The position numbers were made by a program, and so were the translations under genes. Below the pieces are notes generated by a model. The model saw only the letters and a program-made list of their open reading frames with translations, was not told the origin of the DNA and did no database searches. From Huaxiibacter chinensis (lineage in GTDB: Bacteria; Pseudomonadota; Gammaproteobacteria; Enterobacterales; Enterobacteriaceae), in NCBI RefSeq assembly GCF_022171985.1, contig NZ_JAJVHF010000003.1:248001-312000 (forward strand): DNA of 64,000 nt. The letters are read 5' to 3'. Positions within the stretch are counted from its first letter, which is position 1; each line of letters opens with the position of its first letter. Below, in pieces: positions 51,951 through 61,675 of this stretch.

Positions 51951-51999
51951 GGTAACGCCTGGCTCTAAAAAGTAATGGATCAGACTGACGACGTTGATA

Positions 52000-53403
52000 G
52001 TGTCCCTTCCCCGCACCCGAGTTTTACCGCTCCTCCTGCTTTGTGTGGCTGGGGGAACGTTTTCTGCGCCCAAATCCTTCACGCAACAGGCGCAAAATCC
52101 GTTTGATAATAACGGCGATGGCTTGCCCGACCTGGGACTGGCAAAACCCACCGGGGAAGGTGAGAAGCATCTCGCCGAAATGGCGAAAGCCTTTGGTGAA
52201 GCCAGCATGACCGATAATGGCCTCACCACCGGAGAGCAGGCGCGCCAGTTCGCGTTTGGTCAGGTTCGCGACGCGCTCAGCGGTGAAGTGAACGAGCAGA
52301 TCGAATCGTGGCTGTCCCCGTGGGGCAATGCCAGCGTCGATTTACTGGTGGACGATGACGGAAAATTTAACGGCAGCAGCGGTCGCTGGTTTATTCCCTG
52401 GCAGGACAATAATCGCTATCTCAGCTGGACGCAGCTCGGCCTGACCCAGCAAAGCGATGGGCTGGTGAGCAACGCGGGCATTGGCCAGCGCTGGGTGGCC
52501 GGTAAATGGCTGGTGGGATACAACACCTTTTACGATAATCTGCTGGATGAAAACCTCCAGCGGGCCGGCCTGGGCGCTGAGGTCTGGGGGGAAAACCTGC
52601 GTCTCTCTGCCAATTATTATCAGCCTTTTGCCAGCTGGCGTGACAGTACCGATCTTCAGGAGCAGCGCATGGCCCGTGGCTATGACGTCACGGCCAAAGC
52701 CTGGCTTCCCTATTTTCATCACCTGAATACGAGCGTTCGCTTTGAGCAGTATTTTGGCGACAACGTCGACCTGTTTCGCAGCGGCACGGGTTACCACAAC
52801 CCCATGGCGGTCAATCTGGGCCTCGATTACACCCCGGTCCCCCTGGTGACCTTCACGGCGGGGCATAAGCAGGGTGAAAACGGCGTGAGCCAGAACAATC
52901 TGGGCATGAAGCTGAATTATCGCTTCGGCGTGCCGCTTAAAAAACAGCTCTCGTCGGATGAAGTGGCGGTCACCCGTTCCCTGCGCGGCAGCCGGTATGA
53001 CTCTCCGGATCGCACGAATTTACCGGTGCTGGAGTTCCGCCAGCGGAAGACCTTGTCCGTGTATCTGGCGACGCCTCCGTGGGATCTCCAGCAGGGCGAG
53101 ACGGTGGTTCTGAAGCTGCAAATCCACAGCACGCATGGCGTACGGGAACTTCACTGGCAGGGTGATACGCAGGCGTTGAGTCTGACTGCACCGCCGCAGG
53201 CGAACAGTGAGGAAGGCTGGAGTATTATCATGCCTGCATGGGATACGCGTGAAGGCGCAACAAATCGCTGGCGGTTGTCTGTGGTGGTGGAAGATAAAAA
53301 TGGGCAGCGTGTCTCGTCCAATGAGATCACGCTCTCGCTATCGCCACCGCTGGTGGCACTCCCTGAGGACGATCGCGGCTATCAGCTGCTGCCGGAGGAG
53401 TGA
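52000..53403 (+). CDS. ychO: Intimin/invasin-like inverse autotransporter YchO
   Basis: About 467 residues. Signal peptide, then a linker, then an inverse autotransporter beta-barrel (about 95-310: GQRWVAGKWLVGYNTFYDNLLDENLQRAGLGAE) and one short C-terminal Ig-like region. There is no long passenger, as in E. coli YchO, which has been linked to adhesion and invasion phenotypes. The start is uncertain: GTG 52000 (VSLPRTRVLP) aligns with E. coli MSRFVPRIIP, TTG 51994 is upstream, and neither has a strong ribosome-binding site. It ends next to converging narL. Confidence 0.88.
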   Translation: MSLPRTRVLPLLLLCVAGGTFSAPKSFTQQAQNPFDNNGDGLPDLGLAKPTGEGEKHLAEMAKAFGEASMTDNGLTTGEQARQFAFGQVRDALSGEVNEQIESWLSPWGNASVDLLVDDDGKFNGSSGRWFIPWQDNNRYLSWTQLGLTQQSDGLVSNAGIGQRWVAGKWLVGYNTFYDNLLDENLQRAGLGAEVWGENLRLSANYYQPFASWRDSTDLQEQRMARGYDVTAKAWLPYFHHLNTSVRFEQYFGDNVDLFRSGTGYHNPMAVNLGLDYTPVPLVTFTAGHKQGENGVSQNNLGMKLNYRFGVPLKKQLSSDEVAVTRSLRGSRYDSPDRTNLPVLEFRQRKTLSVYLATPPWDLQQGETVVLKLQIHSTHGVRELHWQGDTQALSLTAPPQANSEEGWSIIMPAWDTREGATNRWRLSVVVEDKNGQRVSSNEITLSLSPPLVALPEDDRGYQLLPEE

Positions 53404-54054
53404 TTAGAAAATGCGGTCCTGGTGAACCCAGACCGCCGCTTCTACGCGCGATTTCAGCTTCATTTTTTTCAGCATATGTTTTACGTGAACTTTAACCGTG
53501 CTTTCAGTGATGTCCAGACGACGGGCAATCATTTTATTGGGCAGGCCCTGGGCGATCAGCTTAAGAATGTCACGCTCGCGAGGCGTTAGCTGGCTGACGT
53601 CACGGTCGGAGGTGGCGCGGTTGGCGCGAAGGCTTGCCGCCAGCACGGGCGTTAAGGCTTCACTCAACACCATCTCACCCGCCGCGGCCTGTTGCAGTGC
53701 CTTGAGCAGATCTTCCGGCTCCATATCTTTGAGCAAATAGCCATCGGCGCCGCGTTTCAGGGCGGTGACAACGTCTTCTTCATGGTTTGACACGCTAAAA
53801 ACAACGATACGGCCAGACAGCGACTTCTCGCGCAATTTGTCCAGCGTTTCCAGGCCATTCATGCCGGGCATATTGAGATCGAGCAGGATCAAATCAGGAT
53901 CGAGAGACTCGGCAAGTTCAATACCCTGTTCACCGTTGCTGGCTTCACCCACGACGGTTATATCTTCCGCCATGCTGACAAGTTGTTTTACGCCGGTGCG
54001 CAGCATCGGATGATCGTCGATCAACAGAATGGTTGCCGGTTCCTGATTAGTCAT
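53404..54054 (-). CDS. narL: Nitrate/nitrite response regulator NarL
   Basis: 216 residues, same length as E. coli NarL. Receiver domain with phospho-acceptor Asp59 ([10 protein letters not shown]) and a LuxR-type HTH ([42 protein letters not shown]). Phosphorylated by NarX, it activates narG and narK and represses alternative anaerobic genes. The start overlaps the narX end by 8 bp, so the two are coupled. No spacer separates it from ychO; the stops abut. Confidence 0.97.
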   Translation of the reverse strand: MTNQEPATILLIDDHPMLRTGVKQLVSMAEDITVVGEASNGEQGIELAESLDPDLILLDLNMPGMNGLETLDKLREKSLSGRIVVFSVSNHEEDVVTALKRGADGYLLKDMEPEDLLKALQQAAAGEMVLSEALTPVLAASLRANRATSDRDVSQLTPRERDILKLIAQGLPNKMIARRLDITESTVKVHVKHMLKKMKLKSRVEAAVWVHQDRIF

Positions 54055-55843
54055 GGTTTTCTCCTTGAGCAGTAATAAGAGGCTTTTCGGGAATAAAGGT
54101 GACCACTACTTCAGTGCCGCCAGACTCCCCCCGGCGAACCTGGCAATCTCCGCGCAAACTTTGCGCACGGTCTCGCATAATAATTAAACCATAGTGGTTA
54201 CTTCTTTCAGCGTTTTCAGGCACGCCGCAGCCGTTATCCTGCACCGAGAGTCGCACCTGATTGCTGTGCTGACTGACGGTGACCGTTACTGCCGTCGCGG
54301 CGGCGTGTTTAAGCGCATTGCTTAAGGCTTCGCGGGCGATCTGCAATAAATGTATGGCCTGATGGGAAGGCACAAAGCGCGGCGGCAGCTGATAATCGAG
54401 CTTCACCGGGAATCCCAGTCGGGCGCTAAATTCCTGGCAGCTGGCTTCGAGGGCAGGGCGCAACCCTGGCTCGGTCAGCTGCAAGCGGAAGGTGGTGAGC
54501 AGCTCACGAAGCTGCACCCATGATGTATTCAGCTCATTACGAATCTGACTTAACAGCTGCTTACTGCCTTCAGGCAATCCATCATCCTGCATTTGCAGGC
54601 AACTGACCTGCATTTTCATACAGGAGAGCGACTGTGCGATAGAGTCGTGAAGCTCGCGAGCGATGGTGGCGCGCTCTTCCATCACAATCAGCTGCTGCTG
54701 TTTTTCCTGATGACGATCGAGGGCAAGCGTGGCGGTTAACTGTTCGACGAGCGTATCCACCAGCTGCTGCTGATCGTGGTTCAGATGGCGACCAGAAGGT
54801 AACGTCGCCAGCAATATTCCGTACTGAGTGTGATTATCCGTCAGCCGCCATTTCAGCGTGGTGCCGCCATTATTCAGGGGCGGCAGGCCGCGCGGGCAGA
54901 GGTGACACCCTTTATCATCACAGGACATATCGGACTGACAGGTAAATTCTTGATGATTTTCTTCGTCTTCGACGTCATAAACACGCAGTTCAATGTCATG
55001 AAGCTGGGTGAGATTTTGCAGACCGTTCAGAACCGGTGAGAGCCGCTCGCACAAGGGGACCTGCATATGCAAACGACGGTTTGCCTGCCAGAGGAACGAG
55101 AGGATTTCGTTCTTTTGCTCCAGTCCGGCGGTCTTTTCCTGCACCCGTTTTTCCAGCACTGAGTAGCTTTCCGCCAGCTCGCCGGACATATCGTTGAGCG
55201 CCTGGCCCAGCATGGCCATCTCGTTGCGGCCGCTGATATGGGTTCGCTGGGTAAAATCACGCTCGGTGACCGCGCGCGCCATAGCCAGCAGCTGTTTCCA
55301 GGGGTTGAGCAGCCGCTTACGCAGCCAGATAATGGTGAAGATTAGCAGCAGGCCCATGAAAATCGCCATCGCCCGCTGCAGGATGACCACCCGCTCGATG
55401 CGCATCTCGGTGGTATGATCGAAAGAGGAGACCAGCGTATCAATGCGCGAGACAAAATCGGCAACGTCGTGGGATACCGTTCCGGCACTCTGGGCCCGCA
55501 CAAGACCTGGCTCCAGTTGACCATGCCAGTACGCCTGCAGGGCCTTCAGCTGCTCAAGTTGCCCGTCGTGGCGGGCAGCCACCTGCAGTTCCGGACTGAA
55601 GGCAGTACGTTCCATCTCATCGAGGAGAGGTTTGTCGTCCGGCGTCAGCGGAACGGCGGCAAGCAGGCGATAGCTCTGCATGCGGAGCGAGCCTGCCTCG
55701 TTTATTGCATGTGCGCTACCCTGAACGCCCTGAACCAGCCGTCCAGAGATGGCCATGCCGGTCACACCGATGGCGGTGGACAGCAACACGATCAAGGCCA
55801 ACTGATTGACTAACGTCAGTGGGGATAAGCATCTTTTCAACAT
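54047..55843 (-). CDS. narX: Nitrate/nitrite sensor kinase NarX
   Basis: 598 residues, same length as E. coli NarX. TM1 near 15-37, periplasmic four-helix sensor with the P-box ([16 protein letters not shown]), TM2 near 150-170, HAMP, a Cys-rich central region ([15 protein letters not shown]), then a HisKA_3 domain with His in [17 protein letters not shown] and an HATPase ([16 protein letters not shown]). The frame opens at 55918; [14 protein letters not shown] at 55843 is the conserved start. Expressed with narL. Confidence 0.96.
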   Translation of the reverse strand: MLKRCLSPLTLVNQLALIVLLSTAIGVTGMAISGRLVQGVQGSAHAINEAGSLRMQSYRLLAAVPLTPDDKPLLDEMERTAFSPELQVAARHDGQLEQLKALQAYWHGQLEPGLVRAQSAGTVSHDVADFVSRIDTLVSSFDHTTEMRIERVVILQRAMAIFMGLLLIFTIIWLRKRLLNPWKQLLAMARAVTERDFTQRTHISGRNEMAMLGQALNDMSGELAESYSVLEKRVQEKTAGLEQKNEILSFLWQANRRLHMQVPLCERLSPVLNGLQNLTQLHDIELRVYDVEDEENHQEFTCQSDMSCDDKGCHLCPRGLPPLNNGGTTLKWRLTDNHTQYGILLATLPSGRHLNHDQQQLVDTLVEQLTATLALDRHQEKQQQLIVMEERATIARELHDSIAQSLSCMKMQVSCLQMQDDGLPEGSKQLLSQIRNELNTSWVQLRELLTTFRLQLTEPGLRPALEASCQEFSARLGFPVKLDYQLPPRFVPSHQAIHLLQIAREALSNALKHAAATAVTVTVSQHSNQVRLSVQDNGCGVPENAERSNHYGLIIMRDRAQSLRGDCQVRRGESGGTEVVVTFIPEKPLITAQGENHD

Positions 55844-56152
55844 AGGGGGGCCTGGCTCCTGACTGGGCTTGATTCCAGGAATGGCGTTATTCTCATGCAT
55901 ACCCTGGAGTATACCCATACCAACAAAGGATTACCCCTAAATTGCCGGCGGGGTAATGCCTGGTGTAAGGGCCTGGCGCGGAACGGTCAGCACCGTGAAA
56001 AACCACACCTTTTTTGCCGGATAAACCTACCTACTTAGGATGATGACGTTTTTTAAAGCGTTAAACTCCCGACTTTTCCTTTGATTTATATCAACTTACC
56101 GCTGGCTTAAAACCCTAATGTTTGCAGCATCTTTCGATAATCAGAGGTGTCT
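55844..56152. other. Divergent narX-narK regulatory region
   Basis: 309 bp with no gene. It holds the FNR site for narK (separate entry) and several NarL heptamers: TACCCAT at 55912-55918, TACCCCT at 55932-55938, and an imperfect 7-2-7 pair at 56028-56043 about 94 bp before the narK start. TTACCCC (55931-55937) and GGGGTAA (55950-55956) form an inverted repeat with a 12-bp spacer. The narX promoter was not pinpointed. Confidence 0.6.
56081..56094 (+). promoter_or_regulatory. FNR site of narK
   Basis: TTGATTTATATCAA is a perfect FNR box (TTGAT-N4-ATCAA). With the usual -41.5 placement the narK transcript begins near 56129, and CCTAAT at 56114-56119 would be the -10 region. It explains anaerobic induction, with NarL heptamers upstream for nitrate. 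Confidence 0.88.
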
Positions 56153-57550
56153 ATGAGTCACTCATCTGCCCCGGAAAGGGCATCCGGTGCTGTTATTACA
56201 GAATGGCGTCCGGAAGATCCGGTGTTCTGGCAACAGCGTGGTCAGCGTGTAGCAAGTCGTAATCTGTGGATTTCTGTTCCCTGTCTGTTGTTGGCATTTT
56301 GCGTATGGATGTTGTTTAGTGCGGTAGCCGTTAACCTGCCGAAAGTGGGTTTCACCTTCACGACCGATCAGCTGTTTATGTTAACCGCGCTGCCGGCTCT
56401 GTCCGGGGCACTGCTGCGTGTTCCTTACGCGTTTATGGTTCCGTTGTTCGGCGGACGTCGCTGGACGGCGTTCAGTACCGGTATCATGATCGTCCCATGC
56501 GTCTGGCTCGGTTTTGCGGTGCAGGACACCTCTACGCCGTTTAGCGTGTTTGTGATTATCTCTCTGCTGTGTGGTTTTGCTGGCGCTAACTTTGCCTCCA
56601 GTATGGCGAACATCAGCTTCTTCTTCCCGAAAGCAAAGCAGGGCGGTGCGCTGGGTCTTAACGGCGGTCTGGGCAATATGGGCGTCAGCGTTATGCAGCT
56701 GATTGCTCCGCTGGTGGTGTCCCTCTCTCTCTTTGCCGTCTTCGGCGGGACGGGAACGGCACAGCCAGATGGCTCTATGCTTTATCTCGAAAACGCGGCC
56801 TGGATTTGGGTGCCATTTTTGGTGGTGCTGACGCTGCTGGCGTGGTTCTTTATGAACGATCTTTCGGCGTCAAAAGCATCCCTGAGCGAGCAGTTACCGG
56901 TGCTGAAGCGCGGTCACTTATGGGTGATGGCGCTGCTTTATCTGGCAACCTTTGGTTCATTTATTGGCTTCTCGGCGGGTTTCGCCATGCTGTCGAAAAC
57001 CCAGTTCCCGGAAGTGCAAATCCTCCATTATGCCTTCTTCGGGCCGTTCATTGGCGCGCTGGCACGTTCCACGGGCGGGATGATTTCGGACCGCCTGGGC
57101 GGCACGCGCGTCACGCTGGTAAACTTTATCGTGATGGCCATCTTCTGCGCGCTGCTGTTCCTGACGCTGCCAACCCATGGGCAGGGCGGTAACTTTGTTG
57201 CCTTCTTCGCGGTCTTTATGGTGCTGTTCCTGACGGCCGGTCTGGGAAGTGCGTCTACTTTCCAGATGATCTCGGTGATCTTCCGCAAGTTGACTACCGA
57301 CAGGGTGAAAGCGCAGGGCGGCAGCGAAGAGCAGGCCATGCGTGAAGCGGCAACCGATACGGCGGCGGCGCTCGGCTTTATCTCTGCTATTGGCGCCATT
57401 GGCGGATTCTTCATCCCGAAAGCCTTTGGTCTCTCTCTTGAGCTGACGGGCTCGCCTGCCGGCGCGATGAAAGTTTTCCTGATCTTCTATATCGCCTGCG
57501 TGGCTATCACGTGGCTGGTATATGGCCGGAATACTAAGAAAAATAAGTAA
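56153..57550 (+). CDS. narK: Nitrate/nitrite transporter NarK
   Basis: 465-residue MFS protein with twelve hydrophobic segments. The nitrate signature GALGLNGGLGNMGVSVMQ and its counterpart DTAAALGFISAIGAIGGFFIPKAFG are both present. It imports nitrate and exports nitrite for the cytoplasmic-side NarG. AGAGG 5 nt before ATG 56153; the in-frame GTG at 56147 is less likely. Single gene between its FNR promoter and a terminator. Confidence 0.96.
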   Translation: MSHSSAPERASGAVITEWRPEDPVFWQQRGQRVASRNLWISVPCLLLAFCVWMLFSAVAVNLPKVGFTFTTDQLFMLTALPALSGALLRVPYAFMVPLFGGRRWTAFSTGIMIVPCVWLGFAVQDTSTPFSVFVIISLLCGFAGANFASSMANISFFFPKAKQGGALGLNGGLGNMGVSVMQLIAPLVVSLSLFAVFGGTGTAQPDGSMLYLENAAWIWVPFLVVLTLLAWFFMNDLSASKASLSEQLPVLKRGHLWVMALLYLATFGSFIGFSAGFAMLSKTQFPEVQILHYAFFGPFIGALARSTGGMISDRLGGTRVTLVNFIVMAIFCALLFLTLPTHGQGGNFVAFFAVFMVLFLTAGLGSASTFQMISVIFRKLTTDRVKAQGGSEEQAMREAATDTAAALGFISAIGAIGGFFIPKAFGLSLELTGSPAGAMKVFLIFYIACVAITWLVYGRNTKKNK

Positions 57551-57567
57551 TATTTGATTATCCGTTT

Positions 57568-57595
57568 GCGCGGCTCTCATGCCGCGCTTTTTTTT
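57568..57595 (+). terminator. Terminator after narK
   Basis: 7-bp perfect stem GCGCGGC / GCCGCGC with a TCTCAT loop and eight T (57588-57595), 18 bp past the narK stop. Confidence 0.9.
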
Positions 57596-57831
57596 GCATG
57601 AAAATAGTTACAACATACTTATCGGTATTTCTTGAGTTCCCGTTTGAAACACTGTGATCGCCATCGCTTTGCAGAAGAGTCTACCCCTTAATACCTAAGA
57701 TGTTAAATTTAGCCCTGCTTTTTGTACGATTAATATATAAATTACTTATATATCATGGTGTTAGATAAAATAATCGCATACCGCTTTGGTGGTATTACAT
57801 CTAATACCAACCCACGAAGACCCCGTCTGCC

Positions 57832-57845
57832 TTGATCGTTATCAA
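57832..57845 (+). promoter_or_regulatory. FNR site of narGHJI
   Basis: TTGATCGTTATCAA, a perfect FNR box, identical in layout to E. coli narG. A -41.5 position puts the start near 57880, with TTACCT at 57867-57872 as the -10. Confidence 0.9.
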
Positions 57846-57931
57846 TTCCCGTCATCTTTCAGAGCGTTACCTTCGCTGCAAATCAGCAATGTCGATTTAG
57901 AGAGCCACAGGCTCCACACAGGAGATACCCG

Positions 57932-60900
57932 ATGAGCAAATTTTTGGACCGGTTTCGCTACTTCAAACAGAAGGGCGAAACTTTTGCCGATGGGCACGGC
58001 CAGGTTCTGGAGACCAACCGGGACTGGGAAGACGGATACCGTCAACGCTGGCAGCATGACAAAGTCGTGCGTTCCACCCACGGTGTAAACTGCACTGGCT
58101 CATGTAGCTGGAAGATTTTCGTCAAAAATGGTCTGGTGACCTGGGAAGTGCAGCAGACAGACTATCCGCGTACGCGTCCGGATATGCCTAACCACGAACC
58201 GCGTGGTTGTCCACGTGGGGCGAGCTACTCCTGGTACCTCTACAGCGCTAACCGCCTGAAATATCCGCTTATGCGCAAACGCCTGATGAAAATGTGGCGC
58301 GAAGCAAAAGTGCAGCATAGCGATCCGGTGGATGCATGGGCATCAATTATTGAAGATGCTGACAAAGCAAAAAGCTTTAAGCAGGCGCGTGGACGCGGCG
58401 GTTTTGTCCGCTCCTCCTGGAAAGAGGTCAACGAACTCATTGCCGCCTCTAACGTCTACACCGTGAAGACCTACGGCCCTGACCGTGTTGCTGGTTTCTC
58501 GCCGATCCCGGCAATGTCGATGGTCTCTTATGCCTCTGGCGCACGTTATCTCTCTCTTATCGGCGGGACCTGTCTGAGCTTCTACGACTGGTACTGCGAC
58601 TTACCGCCAGCTTCACCACAAACCTGGGGTGAGCAAACCGACGTGCCTGAATCGGCCGACTGGTACAACTCAAGCTATATTATCGCGTGGGGTTCTAACG
58701 TTCCGCAAACCCGTACGCCGGATGCACACTTCTTCACCGAAGTGCGTTACAAAGGCACCAAAACGGTGGCTATCACCCCGGATTACGCGGAAATTGCCAA
58801 GCTGTGCGACCTGTGGCTGGCACCGAAACAGGGTACCGATGCGGCCATGGCGCTGGCGATGGGCCACGTTATGCTGCGCGAGTTCCACCTCGATAAACCC
58901 AGCCAGTACTTCACCGACTACGTTCGTCGCTATACCGACATGCCGATGCTGGTCATGCTCGAAGAGCGCGATGGCTACTATGCCGCGGGACGTATGCTGC
59001 GTGCAGCCGATCTGGTCGACGCGCTCGGCCAGGAAAACAATCCAGAATGGAAAACCGTTGCCTGTAACAGCAATGGCGATCTGATTGCCCCTAACGGCTC
59101 TATCGGCTTCCGCTGGGGTGAAAAAGGCAAATGGAACCTTGAGCAGCGTGACGGGACGACCGGGACTGAAACCGATCTGCGTCTGAGCATGCTTGGCAGC
59201 CAGGACGATATCGCCGAAGTGGGCTTCCCGTACTTTGGTGGCGAAGGGACTGAGCATTTCGACAAGGTGGAGCTGGAGAATATCCTGCTGCACAAACTCC
59301 CGGTAAAACGTCTGCAACTGGCCGATGGGTCGACCGCGCTGGTTACCACCGTCTACGATCTCACCATGGCCAACTACGGTCTGGAACGTGGTCTGAACGA
59401 TGAAAATTGTGCCTCCAGCTACGACGAAATCAAAGCCTATACCCCGGCCTGGGCAGAGAAAATTACCGGCGTTCCGTGCGCGCAGATCACCCGCATCGCC
59501 CGTGAGTTTGCCGATAACGCAGATAAAACCCACGGTCGTTCAATGATCATTGTGGGCGCAGGTCTGAACCACTGGTATCACCTCGATATGAACTATCGCG
59601 GGCTTATTAATATGCTGGTGTTCTGTGGCTGTGTCGGTCAGAGCGGCGGCGGCTGGGCACACTACGTTGGCCAGGAAAAACTGCGTCCTCAGACCGGCTG
59701 GCAGCCTCTGGCATTTGGTCTGGACTGGCAGCGCCCGGCGCGTCACATGAACAGCACCTCCTATTTCTACAACCACTCCAGCCAGTGGCGTTATGAAACC
59801 GTGACGGCGCAAGAGTTGTTGTCGCCAATGGCGGATAAATCTCGCTACAGCGGCCACCTGATTGACTTTAACGTGCGTGCTGAACGTATGGGCTGGCTGC
59901 CGTCAGCGCCTCAGTTAGGCACCAACCCGCTGCGAATCGCAGAAGAGGCGAAAAAAGCAGGCATGTCACCGGTGGATTACACGGTGAAATCCCTGAAGGA
60001 AGGCTCTATTCGCTTTGCCGCAGAGCAGCCAGAAAACGGGAAAAACCACCCGCGTAACCTCTTTATCTGGCGCTCTAACCTGCTCGGCTCGTCCGGTAAA
60101 GGCCATGAATACATGCTGAAATACTTGCTGGGAACCGACCACGGTATTCAGGGCAAAGATCTCGGCAAGCAGGGGGGTGTGAAGCCTGAAGAAGTCGAAT
60201 GGCAGGACAACGGCCTCGACGGCAAACTCGATCTGGTGGTGACATTAGACTTCCGTCTGTCCAGTACCTGTCTCTATTCCGACATCGTGCTGCCAACCGC
60301 GACCTGGTATGAAAAAGACGACATGAATACCTCGGATATGCATCCGTTTATTCATCCGCTCTCTGCCGCGGTTGATCCGGCATGGGAATCGAAAAGCGAT
60401 TGGGAGATCTACAAAGGCATCGCGAAGAAATTCTCTGAAGTCTGCGTCGGCCACCTGGGTGTGGAAACGGACGTGGTCACCCTGCCTATCCAGCACGATT
60501 CTGCCGCCGAACTGGCGCAACCGCTGGATGTGAAAGACTGGAAAAAAGGCGAATGCGACCTGATTCCTGGCGTGACTGCCCCGCATATTATCCCGGTTGA
60601 ACGTGACTACCCGGCAACCTACGAACGCTTCACCTCCATTGGTCCGTTGATGGAGAAAATCGGTAACGGCGGGAAAGGCATTGCCTGGAACACCCAGAGC
60701 GAAATGGATCTGCTGCGTAAGCTCAACTACACCAAAGCAGACGGCCCGGCGAAAGGTCAGCCGATGCTGAACACGGCGATTGATGCGGCAGAGATGATCC
60801 TGACCCTGGCGCCAGAAACCAATGGCCAGGTGGCCGTAAAAGCCTGGGCGGCACTGAGCGAGTTTACCGGTCGCGACCACACGCATCTGGCGCTGAATAA

Positions 60901-61675
60901 AGAAGACGAGAAAATTCGTTTCCGCGATATTCAGGCTCAGCCGCGTAAGATCATCTCAAGCCCGACCTGGTCTGGTCTGGAAGATGAACACGTTTCCTAC
61001 AACGCGGGTTATACCAACGTTCACGAGCTGATCCCATGGCGTACGCTCACGGGCCGTCAGTCGCTGTATCAGGATCATCAGTGGATGCGTGACTTCGGTG
61101 AAAGCCTGCTGGTCTACCGTCCGCCAATCGACACGCGCTCGGTCAAAGAGGTGATGGGTGAGAAGTCCAACGGCAACCCTGAAAAGGCGCTGAACTTCCT
61201 GACGCCGCACCAGAAGTGGGGTATCCACTCAACCTATAGCGACAACCTGCTGATGCTGACGCTGGGCCGCGGTGGTCCAATCGTGTGGATGAGCGAAGCG
61301 GATGCAAAAGAGCTGGGCATCGTGGACAACGACTGGATTGAAGTCTTCAACAGTAACGGCGCATTAACCGCCCGTGCGGTGGTGAGCCAGCGTGTTCCCG
61401 CAGGTATGACCATGATGTACCACGCGCAGGAACGTATCGTGAACATTCCTGGCTCAGAAATTACCGAGCAGCGCGGCGGTATTCATAACTCCGTCACCCG
61501 TATTACGCCGAAGCCAACCCACATGATCGGTGGCTATGCGCAGCTGGCCTACGGCTTTAACTACTACGGTACCGTGGGGTCAAACCGCGATGAGTTTGTG
61601 GTGGTACGTAAAATGAAAAATATTGACTGGTTAGACGGTGAAGGAAATGACCAGGTACAGGAGAGCGTAAAATGA
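57932..61675 (+). CDS. narG: Respiratory nitrate reductase A alpha subunit NarG
   Basis: 1,247 residues, the exact length of E. coli NarG. It reduces nitrate at a Mo-bis-MGD centre on the cytoplasmic face. The FS0 cluster ligands are His50, Cys54 and Cys58 in THGVNCTGSCSW (counting Met), with the fourth Cys in EPRGCPRGASYSW; the Mo-Asp lies in the MSMVSYASGARYLSLIGG/YDWYCDLPPASP region. AGGAG precedes the ATG. First gene of narGHJI; narH overlaps its end by 4 bp. Confidence 0.98.
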   Translation: MSKFLDRFRYFKQKGETFADGHGQVLETNRDWEDGYRQRWQHDKVVRSTHGVNCTGSCSWKIFVKNGLVTWEVQQTDYPRTRPDMPNHEPRGCPRGASYSWYLYSANRLKYPLMRKRLMKMWREAKVQHSDPVDAWASIIEDADKAKSFKQARGRGGFVRSSWKEVNELIAASNVYTVKTYGPDRVAGFSPIPAMSMVSYASGARYLSLIGGTCLSFYDWYCDLPPASPQTWGEQTDVPESADWYNSSYIIAWGSNVPQTRTPDAHFFTEVRYKGTKTVAITPDYAEIAKLCDLWLAPKQGTDAAMALAMGHVMLREFHLDKPSQYFTDYVRRYTDMPMLVMLEERDGYYAAGRMLRAADLVDALGQENNPEWKTVACNSNGDLIAPNGSIGFRWGEKGKWNLEQRDGTTGTETDLRLSMLGSQDDIAEVGFPYFGGEGTEHFDKVELENILLHKLPVKRLQLADGSTALVTTVYDLTMANYGLERGLNDENCASSYDEIKAYTPAWAEKITGVPCAQITRIAREFADNADKTHGRSMIIVGAGLNHWYHLDMNYRGLINMLVFCGCVGQSGGGWAHYVGQEKLRPQTGWQPLAFGLDWQRPARHMNSTSYFYNHSSQWRYETVTAQELLSPMADKSRYSGHLIDFNVRAERMGWLPSAPQLGTNPLRIAEEAKKAGMSPVDYTVKSLKEGSIRFAAEQPENGKNHPRNLFIWRSNLLGSSGKGHEYMLKYLLGTDHGIQGKDLGKQGGVKPEEVEWQDNGLDGKLDLVVTLDFRLSSTCLYSDIVLPTATWYEKDDMNTSDMHPFIHPLSAAVDPAWESKSDWEIYKGIAKKFSEVCVGHLGVETDVVTLPIQHDSAAELAQPLDVKDWKKGECDLIPGVTAPHIIPVERDYPATYERFTSIGPLMEKIGNGGKGIAWNTQSEMDLLRKLNYTKADGPAKGQPMLNTAIDAAEMILTLAPETNGQVAVKAWAALSEFTGRDHTHLALNKEDEKIRFRDIQAQPRKIISSPTWSGLEDEHVSYNAGYTNVHELIPWRTLTGRQSLYQDHQWMRDFGESLLVYRPPIDTRSVKEVMGEKSNGNPEKALNFLTPHQKWGIHSTYSDNLLMLTLGRGGPIVWMSEADAKELGIVDNDWIEVFNSNGALTARAVVSQRVPAGMTMMYHAQERIVNIPGSEITEQRGGIHNSVTRITPKPTHMIGGYAQLAYGFNYYGTVGSNRDEFVVVRKMKNIDWLDGEGNDQVQESVK

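Larger units (their letters stand above)
57551..57931. other. narG upstream regulatory region
   Basis: 381 bp. It contains the narK terminator, NarL heptamers TACTTAT (57616-57622), TACCCCT (57682-57688) and TACTTAT (57743-57749), an AT-rich bend-prone stretch (57725-57775) where E. coli has an IHF site, and the FNR box. TACCCCT is centred about 195 bp before the predicted start, the position of the key NarL site in E. coli narG. Confidence 0.7.
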
